Shown: positions 45,323 through 57,584, counted from the first letter of the stretch. The stretch: DNA of 64,000 bases from Linnemannia schmuckeri (GCA_029449235.1 JANATG010000005.1:2046001-2110000); one strand, 5' to 3'. The notes: generated from the sequence alone by a model not told the origin. Numbers and translations are program-made.

Positions 45323-46130
45323 TCTGATGTGGATAAAAATAACGAAAGCAATATCATGCTTACATTGTGTTAAATTGAAATGGAAGATGGAGAAGAGATT
45401 AGACCATTGCGGGCATAATTATATGTTTAGAAGAGCAAGAAGGAATGAACAGTGGATGTTTGGTATGGTGCTTTGTTCATGTTTAATTCCAATTTTTCGC
45501 GTCAATGTGGTGATTTAGAGTGGCTTAGCTTCTGGTGGCCATTTGACTATTTTACGCGTTTGCCTGCGAGTGTCTGGAAAAGCACCTTTCTTTCCACGAT
45601 ACGAACAGGTAGGCACTACCTCCTTTTGACCATTGGTAGCACTAGTAGTTTCTAGTCTTTGGAGAACAGCTATTGACATAAAGCACCTTTCTTTCCACGA
45701 TACGAGCAGGTCTTGAGAGTTACCGTCTTTATTCGCGATACTGAGAAGGGACACACACACACACATACACCTTTTCCTTGTCTGCCCGCTATCTGAGTTA
45801 TGGCCATCGATCCTGGAGACACACCCTCGAACACAGGGGTTGTAGAGGGGAGCTCCGCCTTCCCTTCTCCCTCTTCCTCAATGAGTGACCCTATCACACC
45901 TAGCACTGACGCCAACGCCTCAGCTAGCCAAGAACAATTCCCCTCAAGACCCCACATCAATTTTACCACGTGACAGGCGCAGTAAAGCGTGTTCTGACCA
46001 CAATTGATTTTTGCTACTTTGTTCTCCTTGCCTTTCAGTGCTTTGCTTTGCCCTTCAATCCTTTTGTCCTTCCCTTTCATTTTTTTCGTTTCTCCCTCTT
46101 CTTGGTTGTTACAAGCCCGCTGCGTGCCAT
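45323..46130. other. Spacer between two F-box pseudogenes
   Basis: No gene is visible. A 32-base sequence occurs twice here. A CA repeat is present at 45752-45764. The final 100 bases are C/T-rich and probably represent the former promoter of the next pseudogene. Confidence 0.4.
45579..45711. repeat. Pair of 32-bp direct repeats 101 bp apart
   Basis: The 32 bases at 45579-45610 recur at 45680-45711 with one mismatch (core cctttctttccacgatacga). The sequences outside the repeats differ. Confidence 0.85.
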
Positions 46131-48407
46131 ATGTCTTCTTTCACACCTCCATCCTCTTCAATTGCCTCTACCTTTTCAGGAGACCGTGACAATGACCGGC
46201 TGGACAACCTCGACTCCTAGTCATCTCAGAGGGAAGACGATCAAATATACAACCAGGTCTCTGACATCTATGTCGGCTGCGACTCCAATGGTCAAGGTCA
46301 CTATGAATTCGAGGATGACTATGCTGAGTCGCCAAATCTATCTGAACTACCCGTTGAAGTCCTCGAGCGCATCTTCACTCACTTCAACCAGTCCACACTC
46401 CGATACAACGTCAATCGAGTCTGCAGGACATGGCGCGCGGTCTCCAATCGGTTCATTCACTGTGTCGGCATCTGGAAGCTAATTGTCGGTGCACAGGAGC
46501 TCCTCCTTCAACAGTGGTCCAAAATCGACACCCTCCAGGCGTGATCAATCTGGATCTCGGGCCTCGAAAGCGACCTATTGATGCCATCACTCAAAATGCA
46601 TTTTGGAAAGCATTCGCTACATCCATCACGGAGCCAATTGTGACAAGTAACCAAGACGACGCACAGCACAACAGCAACAGCAATTTGGATCCGATCGCTT
46701 CTTCAAGCCTCCTCCGCACCATTCGACATCTGGAATTGTGAGGATCACGGATGAACTACACCGATGTCGTGCCTGACTTCGAGGTCGTCTTCAACTCGTT
46801 GAATCTTTTACAATAATAACCTCGCGGTTTCATAAGTCCATGTCGCTCATTACCATCCTGGCAAATTTCCCGGCCCTTAAGTCTTTGTTTCACGATTCCC
46901 CTCTGGATGAATGCACATTTGTCCCGCAGCGACGACGAGGATGATATTCATAATTCAGTTGTTGATGTCGATTCACTCAGGACGCTCCCGCGACGATATC
47001 GACTGCAGCGGTTACGTATCGAGGGCGTCCACACAAGTGTGGGACTGCTAGAACGCTTAATCGTCGCCTGTCCTGATCTACGCGTGTTCACCAAGAAGCT
47101 CCGCATTCCTATGTCTACTCAACAGCAGGAAGGAACCAGCGCAGCAGCTGCTGCAGAGGAGCACAATCCCCGCCAACGACTAAGAGACATAGCAGCGAAG
47201 CATTGTCCCCAACTGGAACAATACAACCTCCATCGGATCGGCACTCAGCTACGGATGAATACTCCCTCGAAGTCATTGTCCGCTCTTTCTCAGACCAAAC
47301 GATGCACTCCCTGACCTTGTATGGCTATCTAAACGGCTCGTCAAACAACAATGTCGTCCGAAACCTGCTGTCAAATATGACATTCCTGGAGATTCAGACA
47401 TGTCATCCAACAGCTGTGACTTCTGAGACGATGAACAGGATCCTCTGCTTGACTCCCAATCTCCTGCATCTGCTCGAATCTGAGGCTTTTTACATACTAA
47501 CAGCCTTTAGCAATTGCTGAGGTCCAAGTTTGTCTTTGCTATCATTGAGGACCGAAAGTGGCACGAACGAATCGAGCGGTAAAAGGCGTACGAGCTGGCC
47601 ATTGGTCTCTACCGAGCTGGTGGTTCTTTTGCGGTCGACGCCCCTACTATCGTCGGTCCTTCTACACCTCACCTGGCAATTTTACAATCTCAAGACACTG
47701 GAGTTGATTGTCGTCCATGAAAGTCCCCTGATCGACTTTACCGACTACATCTCTCGACATGGGATCTTCCGCAACTCGATCACATTCAACATCCAAAATT
47801 CGGCCCTCGAGATGGGACAGTGCAAGTAGTACTCCGACGACCCCAAGAAACGCGCCGCTAGAACTGCTTCTCTTCCTGTCACCACCACCACCGCTGTCAC
47901 CGCCACTGCTGCTGCTGCTTCTATAGCTTTGAGAGGTGAAAAGCTGAGCCAACCAGTTACCGAACCTCTGATAGAGCCTGCGCGATCCCCCAACGAGCTG
48001 CTTACCCTGCCCAGACTGAGATGTCTTGAGGAATGTATTCTGTGACCGACATTCGTGCTTGGGGTGACGGTTGCCAATGGCTTTGAATCCTTGAAGAGAA
48101 GTGACAACTTTCAGACAGGCTCTTTCTTCTCCTCCTCCGGAAACGAAAAGTCGAAACTAAAGATCGCCGCAGCTGCAGCTGCAGGCACAATCCTCCAAAA
48201 ATAACGACGATGGTGTGGATGGCACAGACGACGAAGAGGAGGGTGAAGGCGATGGACGAGAGAGACCTTTTGGCCAAACTGAACACCTTGCACATTAACT
48301 ACCTCAAGATCCCGCCTCTTGTCGACACTGTCAAGCTTGTCTCAGAGTTCGAACAGATCCGACCAGGTGTTGCCTTTTGCTTTCAGTCCCGTAGCTCTCA
48401 ATCGTAA
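46131..48407 (+). pseudogene. Strongly decayed F-box pseudogene of the large subfamily
   Basis: Homology starts at an ATG at 46131 (MSSFTPPSSS) and ends with the family tail RPGVAFCFQSRSSQS at 48407. The F-box is recognisable (SELPVEVLERIFTHFNQSTL, VNRVCRTWRAVSNRF). Damage includes a TAG at 46218-46220, a TGA at 46542-46544, a frameshift soon after it, a TGA after RTIRHLEL (46739), loss of part of the following segment, further frame changes around 46900, 47220, 47520 and 47580, a TAG after MGQCK (about 47827) and a TGA after LEECIL (about 48043). It is clearly older than the neighbouring pseudogene at 43010-45322. Confidence 0.88.
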
Positions 48408-48666
48408 CGCGTAATAAAAAAAAAACAAAATGTAAAAAACGTGATCGCATTCGTTTACGCCATGCTATTTGTATATGAAAAAAAAAAGAAAAAAAATAGG
48501 TGAGACTACTGCGGACAAAGCTATTCGTTTGACAAGAGGCGGTGGAAGGCAACATGCACGTTTTGATCGTGTGTTGCATGTTTTCAGTGGCAAGCTTACT
48601 ACATGACGACCGCAGTTGCGGCGCAATTGGTCCATCGATGACCCTGATAAAAAAGCAATTCTCTAA

Positions 48667-48674
48667 TATATATA
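48667..48674 (+). promoter_or_regulatory. TATA-like element (TATATATA) of the F-box gene at 48713
   Basis: It lies 39 bases upstream of the ATG at 48713. If it is used, transcription would begin close to or at that ATG, which argues against the ATG farther upstream at 48554. Confidence 0.35.
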
Positions 48675-48712
48675 GCCCACACCAAACCCACTGCATCCCC
48701 AATATTTCCTTC

Positions 48713-51007
48713 ATGCCATATAGCTCTCCTTACTTTCGCCTTCGCGGCCGCTCCAACAACAACCAGTTAAACATACTCAATTCCCAGCCACTACAGAGCG
48801 ATTATAATCGAATCTACAGCCGCGACTCGAAGATATACGCCAACTGTGACTATGATTCTGACAACCAGGACCACTGCGAGTCTGAGGAGGACCTGGACGG
48901 CTACGAAAGAATGATTGTCCAACCACTGTTCGACTCGCCTGCCCTGCCCGAATTGCCAGTCGAAATCCTAGAGCTCGTCTGCACTCATCTCAGTCAAACA
49001 ACGCTCCGCCACAGCGTCAACCAAGTCTGTAAGAAGTGGCATGAGGTCTCAAATCGCTTTCTCCGTCGCGCTGGTATCTGGAAGCCAGTAAAAGGGGCGC
49101 AGGAACTTCTTTTGAAAAAGTGGCCCAGGATTAACACCCTCGAACTGTGGTTTAATGGAGATCACGACTTTGGAAGGAATCCCTTCTATGTCACTACCAA
49201 AACCGCATTCTGGGACGCGTTCGTTACAGCCATCACGGAATCGAGCATTGCAGATAAACAAGGTGAAGCTCAGCGTAACGACAACAGCCATATCAGCAAC
49301 GACGGCGATTCACATCCGATGGCTCCTTCATGCCTCCTACATACCATTCGCCATCTAGAAGTACGAGGACTGTACATGAACTATTCCGAGGTAGCGCCTG
49401 ACCTACGAGGTCATCTCCAGTTCATCAAATCCCTCACGATCACGACCCTGTGGGATTCCGATTCCACTCCACTCTTTACTATCCTAGCAGATTTCCCGAC
49501 TCTCAAGTCCTTCAATTTCAACGTTCAATACCGTAAGGAGGCACGTTTGACCCATGGCGACGACGAGGATGATATTGATGAGGCGGTTGTTGCAGTCGAC
49601 GATTTATCCAATATGTTTCTGGAACGGTATCAACTACAACAGTTTTTTATCCATGGCATGCGTACCCACCTACGCGTACTGCAACGTTTGCTCATCACCT
49701 GTCCTGATTTACGTGTGTTCCACGTCAAGAACCTTAACGTTGACACGACTTCTGGGCAGGAAGGATCCGATGACGACGAAGAAGAAGAAGAAGAGCATCG
49801 TGTTCTTTGCCAGCGACTAATTGATCTGGCGGCCAAGTATTGTCCCAAGCTGGAGCGCTACATTTTTCGTCAGTTCAATCGCAACACGGACGAGGATGAC
49901 CTCCGAGGTATTTCCCGCAATATTCCGGACCAAAGAATGTACTCCATGGGCTTGTATAGTATTTCAAGCCATGGGCAAGACATCTTGGCTGTCCGTGATC
50001 TGTTTGCAAAGATAACCATCCTGGAGATTGAGTCATCTACGGGGGTGTGGGATACTGACCGCTCCGATAGACTAAACATGATCCTCTGCTTGACACCCAA
50101 CCTCTTGCATCTGCTCGGTTCCGACGCGGATCTGCATACCAGCAGTCTGTGGAAGCTGCCGCCACCCGTTGTGCTCACAAAAAAGCTTGTCTTTGCCACT
50201 GTCGGAGATCGGAAGCGGTATGAACGCAAAGAGCGACGATGGGCACGGCAGCAGACCCTGACTGGCCCCCGGTCTAGTGATCCTACAGCGGTCGACACAC
50301 CTACTTTCGATTCTTCAATTCCAGTCACCTGGCAGTTGTACAATCTCAAGACACTAGAGTTGCATCTCACCATCTATAGTCGCGTGGTCGACTTTACCGA
50401 CTACATTTCCCGATACCGGCTCTTCCGCAACCTGGTCATCTTCAACCTTGGAATCCCGGCGCTCAAGGTCGGACAGCGTATGACGTTCGCCAACACCCGC
50501 GCCGGCGCCGCCGCCGCCGCCGCTGCTGCTGCTGCTGCTTCATCTGATGATGAACCTCAACCTGGCCAGCCTTTGCGATACCCCAACGAGCTGCTTGCCT
50601 TGCGCCCACTGCGATGTCTGGAGGAGTGTATTTTACATGCAAACGATGTGCCAGGAATGATCGTCGCTACGAACTTTAACTTCTTGAAGAGGAGGAAAGA
50701 TTTCCAGACAATCTCCTTTCTCCCCGCCGGAAAAAACAGGAAGAGGAGGGAAACGAGGAAGAACAAAAAATCCGTCCTAAAGATGACCGCCACATATGAT
50801 GACGAAGTCGACAAAGACGACGAGTCTGAGGAGGAAGAGAAAGAAGAAGGAAAGAAGAACGAGACATTCTGGCCAAAGTTGACCACCTTCTGCGTTTTCT
50901 CTCTCGGGATCTCGCCCAGCACCGAAACCTCCAAGTTTAAGGAGAGGCTCGAAAGGATTCGGCCTGGTGTTATTTTCCGTTTTCAGTCCCGGTCCTCCCT
51001 TTTTTAG
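48713..51007 (+). CDS. F-box protein, large acidic subfamily (764 residues)
   Basis: A single intact exon. I choose the ATG at 48713 (MPYSSPYFRLRGRSNN) because its position matches the starts of the two relatives at 39696 and 46131. The frame is open farther upstream, with an ATG at 48554, but that part has no counterpart in the relatives. The F-box is at about residues 80-120 (PELPVEILELVCTHLSQTTL, VNQVCKKWHEVSNRF). Leucine-rich segments follow as in the family (LLHTIRHLEVRG, HLRVLQRLLITCPDLRVF, LYNLKTLELHL, LRCLEECILHANDVPGM). A poly-Ala run coded by mixed GCN codons lies at about 50506-50540, acidic runs near 49770-49800 and 50810-50850, and the tail is RPGVIFRFQSRSSLF. Likely an SCF substrate receptor. 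Confidence 0.86.
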   Translation: MPYSSPYFRLRGRSNNNQLNILNSQPLQSDYNRIYSRDSKIYANCDYDSDNQDHCESEEDLDGYERMIVQPLFDSPALPELPVEILELVCTHLSQTTLRHSVNQVCKKWHEVSNRFLRRAGIWKPVKGAQELLLKKWPRINTLELWFNGDHDFGRNPFYVTTKTAFWDAFVTAITESSIADKQGEAQRNDNSHISNDGDSHPMAPSCLLHTIRHLEVRGLYMNYSEVAPDLRGHLQFIKSLTITTLWDSDSTPLFTILADFPTLKSFNFNVQYRKEARLTHGDDEDDIDEAVVAVDDLSNMFLERYQLQQFFIHGMRTHLRVLQRLLITCPDLRVFHVKNLNVDTTSGQEGSDDDEEEEEEHRVLCQRLIDLAAKYCPKLERYIFRQFNRNTDEDDLRGISRNIPDQRMYSMGLYSISSHGQDILAVRDLFAKITILEIESSTGVWDTDRSDRLNMILCLTPNLLHLLGSDADLHTSSLWKLPPPVVLTKKLVFATVGDRKRYERKERRWARQQTLTGPRSSDPTAVDTPTFDSSIPVTWQLYNLKTLELHLTIYSRVVDFTDYISRYRLFRNLVIFNLGIPALKVGQRMTFANTRAGAAAAAAAAAAASSDDEPQPGQPLRYPNELLALRPLRCLEECILHANDVPGMIVATNFNFLKRRKDFQTISFLPAGKNRKRRETRKNKKSVLKMTATYDDEVDKDDESEEEEKEEGKKNETFWPKLTTFCVFSLGISPSTETSKFKERLERIRPGVIFRFQSRSSLF

Positions 51008-51101
51008 CGAATCATGATAAAAATAAATAAAGAATACAATCCAGCATTGTCATGTTCTGCAGACGCTTGTTTTAATGAGTGGGTTGAGTAAAAAATAGTT
51101 T

Positions 51102-54100
51102 TCAGTTGTTGTTGAATCCTGACATATCCAACCGAAGAAGCAACTGTTGCAAAAATCCGCTGCTGCCACCGCCACCGCCACCGCCAGAGGAAGTCTCGGC
51201 ACCACCACCTTCTTGCTGCCTTCGTTTCCTCGCAAAAGTACTAGCACCACCAGCAGCACCACCAGCAGCACTACCGCTGCTCTCCATATTCACCCCACGC
51301 TCATCCAAGACCTTAAGAACCTTGATCAACATCCGACACGATCCTCGAAACTTGTCCTGCAGGCTCTGTAGTTTCTCCATCCGGACCCTCTGTTGACCCA
51401 GAATATCATCCAATACTTCCTCTATGTCTTCGCTATCGACTTCTCCAGATATCAAAGAAGCCAGATCATCACGGCCGGACAACGCGAGTCGGTTGACCAT
51501 CTGGAAGAATCGGAGAAGACAGTTCAAGAGCCCATGGACAATCTTAAGGATAGGGGCCTGTTTGCGCTTCAGAAGCGATTGTAACAGCATCTGGTCCAAG
51601 ACTTGGTCATGCTCGTCCCGTAGAGATGCCAAATCTCCCAACTCCTCAATTTCACCCTCCTCTCCTTCCTCCTCTCCTTCCTCCCTATCACCATCACGGC
51701 CAACAAAAGCTGTAGAGGACGAGGAGCCGCTGACGATCCGCTCCTCGACACGACGCTGAACATCCTTCAGTCGACCCATAAACGCCTCCCATGTCTGGCC
51801 CATGGCAACATTAACAACATACCCCTGGAGCCCGTCAAAGATCTGCTGAGCCTCAAACCGGAACCGGTGCAAAACCCTCATCTCGACCTGCAGGTGTGTA
51901 TGTGCCTGCTGGGCCTTCGGCAAGGTACTTGAGTGGAGTAATGACGGCATGGCGGCGATGAGTTTTTGGCGTGTCCTGAGGAGTCGATAGATCTGCTTCA
52001 TGGCCGCGCCGACTCTGGCGAGACGCAGTTGGAAGGTGAACAAGCAGGTGTACTTCTCGAACGCCGATGGAGTAAAGATCAAGAGTCGAAGAGGCCTGGG
52101 TGCCTTGTAGTCCAGATATAAAAAGTCGAGTGCTTCCAGCGCTAAATCAAAGAAAAAGCGCAGCAGTCAGGATACAGTTTAAAAGTCGCGTCAATTATCA
52201 ACGTGATGAAAACGCCGAACATGAAAATGGTAAATACATACCGTTTGCATCACGGCAGATGGTACTCTCGTCCTCATACCCCTTGACTGCAAACGCTAAT
52301 GTCTCCTCGAGTTCCTCTGCGGCAATCTTCCTCTTCTTACACAACGAGTGATCCTTCTGTGAACCACGCACAAACGACCGAGACATTTCACCATCCTCGA
52401 CTTCCATATCTGATAAATCCGACTCCATGGCCGCCTGCGGGTTCCCAAGCTCATCAGAACCATCCGCCTGGAAACAATCAAGAAGAACAGCCCTCAGCGT
52501 CATCTCCACCTCTCCACTCCTAGGAGGCCATGTCAAACGAGCCTTTCTCCAGATCGAGGTATTGAACGACGTAGAGGCAATTGATCCACGTCGATCAAGC
52601 CCAGTTCCTGTGTCCCTTGGTCTAGTCGATGCATCTGCCGTCTCATTGGTGGCAGCCTCGTTAGCAGCTTCGGCACAGCGTATCAAAAGTCCCGTCTCAT
52701 TCTCAAACAACGCCTCGCCCAGTCTCGCCACAAACTGCCCATCCCTCATCAGCAGAAACCGCTCCATAATCTCAAGGTGGCCCAGCAGGTTGAGGTCGTG
52801 AAAATAGAGGGACATGACACATGTGTTTATCAGGGAAGCGCGGGTACGGATAGTGTAGCAAAGACTTTGCTCCGCCAGAACAGTCAAGGGCGCCAATCCC
52901 TCAAGTCGAATCTGTTTCCGTTCTGTTGTTCCTGCAGGAGAAAATTCGTCCGCGGCTGTTAATGTAGTTGGCTCCAGCAGAAAGGACATCATGTCAGGGC
53001 AGGCCAAAGCCATATCCTTGGTTTGACCGAGTGTAGACGAAAATGAAAAGAACCCCAAAAGGTCAGGATCCAGTCCAAGCCCCAGAGATCTAGCAGTTGT
53101 TTCCATGCTTATTCCTTGTCTAGGTAGTTGTGGAAACGATTGTTGATCCAGATCCATCATTAGTCCTGCTTCCTGCGTGGTTCCCAATTCAAAAGTGCTG
53201 TCAGCTGCCTTTTGTTTCCCAGTCCGCCTGCTTCGGGCTGTCTTCTTGGAAATCCACCCCATGTTTTGCAGCCTCGTTCCAACTACATCCAAGACCTCCG
53301 CGCGTGCCTTGGCGCATTCCTTCCGGTGCCTATCAAGTGAAAGCACGCCAATACTCATGTTAATGCGATCCACAACACACAGCGTCGCACTGTCATAAGA
53401 TACAAAAGTAAACTCACTTGGCAAGATCGTCCTGAACATAAAACCACTTGAGCCAATTGTTCGTCATAGGAGAGTTCCGATCATGAGCAATCAAAGGATG
53501 CCGTGGCTCGTATTCAACTAAAATCTGAAGCTCCTTCCCTGCCTCCATGATGCGCTCCGCCAACCGGTCGCCAAGAAATCGAGCCGGCGACACAGTATCG
53601 CTCATCTTGAACTCGTCACTGTACTCTAGAGGATCTGCCAGTACAATCAACTCGGACCCATCCCAAGACCATCCATGTCTGCTGTGAACGAAAAACTCTC
53701 CAAATGGATCCAGCCCTTGGAGAGACTGCTGCAAATGAGAGTCAAAGATCGAAAATAGTCCTCCGCTCCTGTCCGTAGTGCTTCCTGAAGAGCTACTGCT
53801 GGTGTTGTTGTTGTTGCTGATAGCACTATGTTCAGTAGAGTCAAAATGATTTGGCCCTAAAGATAGCCTTCTTGCGACAGAGAGGCTCGAAAGTTGATTC
53901 CTGTCGTGTCTCTCGTAATCTGTTGGCGTGATGCCCATCCATCGACTGAGGATATCGCGGTACGGTTTACTGGCCTGGTCCAACATGCTGAGTAGAAGAG
54001 TCACCCACAATGCATCACTAGGACTTGGCTGAATCAATATTTCACTATAGATCATTGACAGAAGGTCTGCTCCAAGTGGTAAATAGAATCCGGCCCTATG

Positions 54101-55981
54101 ATGGCTCTCCTGCGATACATGCTATATGCATTCATAGACAAGTAAAGTTAGTCACATTGAAGAGACGTGAAAGCATTGTACGATAGTGACTTCTGAGAGC
54201 GAGCACGTACACACTGACATAGGTGGGCGAGTCGAGATAGAATCTCTTCCAGATCATGAGTCTTGTGGTGCACTTCTAGGAGGTGGATCTGTTTGTCGCT
54301 GCAAGATTCCTGTAATGACACGACTGTCCCTTGCAAAAATGTCAGGTACGACGACAGTGAGCGACCAAACGCGATACGGACCAAACCCATGCCCCTAAAT
54401 GACGGCAAACGGAGCGTATTAATTTAATGCACCAGTATATAATGAGTGATACATCGTCTGGTCAAAACAAAGCTTACTCTGGGTGATTGATACAGGTATC
54501 TGCGACAGCAACCAGGCGTCGCATGTGTGTTCCTGCGCTGATCATGCTTTCTAGTAATCTATCAACGCGTCAAGCAAGAACCTGTGAGAAAAGAGATCAA
54601 ATTTCATTTGATCCGCACAGAGACCAGTTTGTAACATCTCAGTCGCTACCTTGACATGCTCATAGCGCTACACCCCTCGATCCTGATGCTCTCTGTGTCC
54701 ATTTCGAATCGCCTCCGATCAGCACTGAAAGTGAATATTGTCGATGATGTCCCCCCTAGTAGCAGGAAAATGCACTGGCAATTGAGTACAGGTTAGCACA
54801 TCCAAATCGGACGGGAATATCATTTGAATCATATTTGAAAAAGTGAGAGTTCTTACCTCAATCAATTTTTTGTAGGGCACGACTGTGGGAGAAGGTCGAA
54901 ACTTGAATGCATAGTCCATATGTCTAGTAAAATCGGGTCAGCAAGAGTACAAGTCAATACGTCGTGCTGCCATGTCTCCTTAAAATGAAACCCAACTTTT
55001 TACAAGTCCAGACTGTTGTCGTTACCTCTGATAGACAGACTCAAAAATGGTGGTTCCTGCCTCTGTCACGTATGGTGACATGACAAGATGACTAGACACA
55101 GTCCTGGGTCCTGACTTGGAGCACGTTTCCCAACTCAGTTGCTCTTGAACCCTGGTGCCATGTTCACCATACGTCGCCCCTGTAAGGTCTTCCTGAATAG
55201 GCTTCCCAGCCGCGCGCCATGCCATTGATCGATCCTCCTTAGCATTAGTTTTACTCTTTGAAGTCTGTATCTTTGCGACCTTTCCCACCCTGTCATCCGG
55301 TGCTGTCGGTTGCTGGTGATATTTGTTGGCGGTTGCAACGGGATTATGGTCACGTAATACACAATCGTCCAAGATATTCCGCGGCCGTTTCGACAGCACC
55401 GGAAGATCAAACGTAAGGCTCAGTGTCTCCTTGGTAACTAAGGGAGATGATGTCAGTCCTGCAGAATAAGAGGTCGAGCCAACCATAGACTCTGTAAACA
55501 AGTCCACCTCGGAAACTCCTGCTCCTTGCTCCGATGAAACTGGTGACGGACTGGCCTCCTGGACATCAAAAACACTCGCGGTTCCAGGAGCATGAAACGA
55601 GTCAAAAATATTGGACCGGTCAATCTCCAGAACACGCTGATCCAGATCCTGTTCCCAGGCAACATCCCATGACTGGATGGTGCTCATCCGGCTCCGATTG
55701 CTCTTCTGCCGTTCTCCACCTCCTCCCTCAAGGCTCTCCAGTGCGTCGCCATCCTGGGGGTTGAATTTGACGGCAAGAGACTTGAGTCTCTCCAGCGAGC
55801 TCGAGGCAGCTACCAAGGGCGATTTTGTTGACGTTGACCCTGGTGGGCTGACCTTGGGGATAACGAAGGTCTTGAGAGACACTCCGTCGCCCACAGACTC
55901 AAAGAGTTCTGGGTCCAGCTGCAGGGGTGCATACTCGTCGCGCGGAATAAAGAGTAGTGATGCCGGATCCAGATCTTGCAT
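51102..55981 (-). CDS. Gamma-tubulin complex component, GCP5/GCP6 type (Spc97/98 family)
   Basis: Eight exons on the minus strand join in phase to 1414 residues: 55026-55981, 54857-54923, 54650-54774, 54478-54558, 54211-54394, 53418-54121, 52242-53329 and 51102-52141. The start is the ATG at 55981 (MQDLDPASLLFIPRDEYAPL). After a poorly conserved N-terminal part comes the GRIP1 region: SPYVTEAGTTIFESVYQ, PYKKLIE, FLLLGGTSSTIFTFS, and a conserved ISAGTHMRRL. GRIP2 appears near the end: LDFLYLDYKAPRPLRLLIF, YTCLFTFQLRLARVG, MRVLHRFRFEAQQIFDGL. The long acidic and Ser-rich inserts between GRIP1 and GRIP2 and the large size favour GCP6 or GCP5 (Alp16-like) over GCP2/3. It would act in gamma-tubulin rings at microtubule-organising centres. 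The C-terminus ends in a Gly-rich tract. Confidence 0.9.
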
Positions 55982-56233
55982 CCTTGACAAAGTGTGGCGA
56001 GTGTTGAATGGATGAGCGTTGTGTCCTGTGAAGCACGTTGTGAGATGTTTGTGACGATGGACAGAGAAAGCGCGGTCTTTTTTTTTAAAGCAGAAAGGCG
56101 AGATGTGTGGCTTGTGAATAAATTCGCCCAAAGAAGAGTCGTTGTTTAAAATTTCTTTTTCATTATTTCTATTCCATGCAACAGGGCATGGAGGTTTATT
56201 TTTTGTTTGGAGGTTCAAAATATACATAAGGGC

Positions 56234-57296
56234 TTAACCGTGCCTCTTGTCCAAGAACTCCTGCATGTCCTCGGGAAGATCAAACAACGCGCACTTCTCC
56301 TGGAAGGCTTTCAATGAGCGCCCACGGACAATATCCTCGACTACACTCTCATTCGCGATAATTTGACGCTATTTGTGCAAGGGATTGAACAACAACGTGT
56401 TAGTCTTTGATGTACACAACGCGCCAAGAAAGAAAATAAGTCAAAGAGAAACCCCCAGTCCCCGCACTTCAATCCAGTGGGTGTCTTCCGCATAACCCAT
56501 TGACATCAAAGACTGCCATATATCCTTGCCTTAGACTCGTCGGTCATAATGCTATCCTTCAAGGTGTAGTCATCGGGATCCTGATAGAGCTTCTCCTTCT
56601 TGAGAGCAATATTCTTATCCATGGTCTATCAAAAGAAATTGAATCGAAAAAAACATGTTAGTTGAGGTTGCAACGCCTGTGTCAGCTGACCGCGTTTGTT
56701 CCTGCTTCTCAACAACAAAGTAGGGGCAGTACTCCTGCAGATCAATATCCCATTAGAATCCCTTTAATATGTACCTCCAGGCAGAACTTGATGCTGGCAT
56801 CACGCTTCTGGTAGGCAGCGACCAATTCGTTGAAAAAGTTGGCGCAAGCAGCCTCGGCATGGGTGTTGGTCTCGTTGAGACGGAGCATAATGTTATCATC
56901 CAAAACTCGGAACGACTTCATGGTCGCTACGGAAAGTGTGAATCAATTAGGAATTAGAATAGTGTAGCGAGATATAAAGGCCGGCTCTCCATGGATATGC
57001 ATTGGATTGAGAAGACTTCCAGAGGCGCCAATTCGTTTTCCACGAACGACTCCTGAGGTGTGAGGGGTCTGAAAGTATCTTGAGCACATCATCGGAAACA
57101 GGCCTCCTCCGAGCCTTTGTCCTTTTGTCTGCTCTCCCAAAAAAAACAACAAAAAGTTGGTGTTTGTACGTTGTCCCTGTTGTAGCTGTGCGCAATGGAA
57201 GCGATTAACTCCAGGCGGGCTGTGAATCGTGTTGCCTTGCTGTTTACCTCTAAACTTTGAGAGGTTGTAGCATGTAGTCTCTGCGATGGCGGGCAT
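56234..57296 (-). CDS. MIX23: Mix23 / CCDC58 / Cid2 family protein
   Basis: Four exons on the minus strand, 57248-57296, 56775-56926, 56530-56625 and 56234-56368, join to 143 residues, the usual family size. The third intron (56369-56529) has a GC donor (AAG|gcaagg). The protein is helical, with the family order: C-N-FR near the start (TCYNLSKFR), MKSFRVLDDNIMLRLN, CANFFNELVAAYQKRDASIKFC, then ESVVEDIVRGRSLKAFQEKC. The paired cysteines in the second and third segments fit the intermembrane-space Mix23 proteins imported through Mia40, which affect mitochondrial protein import. It is head-to-head with a small membrane-protein gene 288 bases away. Confidence 0.9.
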
Positions 57297-57584
57297 GGTT
57301 TATGTTGTCGGTTTTTTGTTGCCGTTGAGAGTGTAGAGGAGAGAAGGGGGAGTGAAGGAGTGTCTCTCCCGTTTCCCGGCTTGCCCAAATCAAGTCCAAT
57401 TGTGATGTGTGGCTTAACCAATTATTTACACACCAGCACTGTCTTTAGCTGCATCCAAATTGGACATGTTTGTCGTACGCGACGTTATTGTTCACTTCTC
57501 CTTCCTTCCTTCTCTATACTCCCTCTTCAGGAACAAGGCACACTCGCACTTAGCGCCAAGACATTCCACCACACTTTTCAACTC
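57297..57584. promoter_or_regulatory. Shared divergent promoter of MIX23 and the small membrane-protein gene
   Basis: Only 288 bases separate two start codons on opposite strands, so both genes must be driven from this segment. It has C/T-rich sequence toward the plus-strand gene (57490-57530). No clear TATA box is visible. Confidence 0.55.

Noticed and set aside
48542..48712. Upstream extension of the F-box gene at 48713
   Set aside because: The open frame starts at a GTG codon. The ATG at 48554 has no counterpart in paralogs, and a TATA-like element lies between it and 48713.
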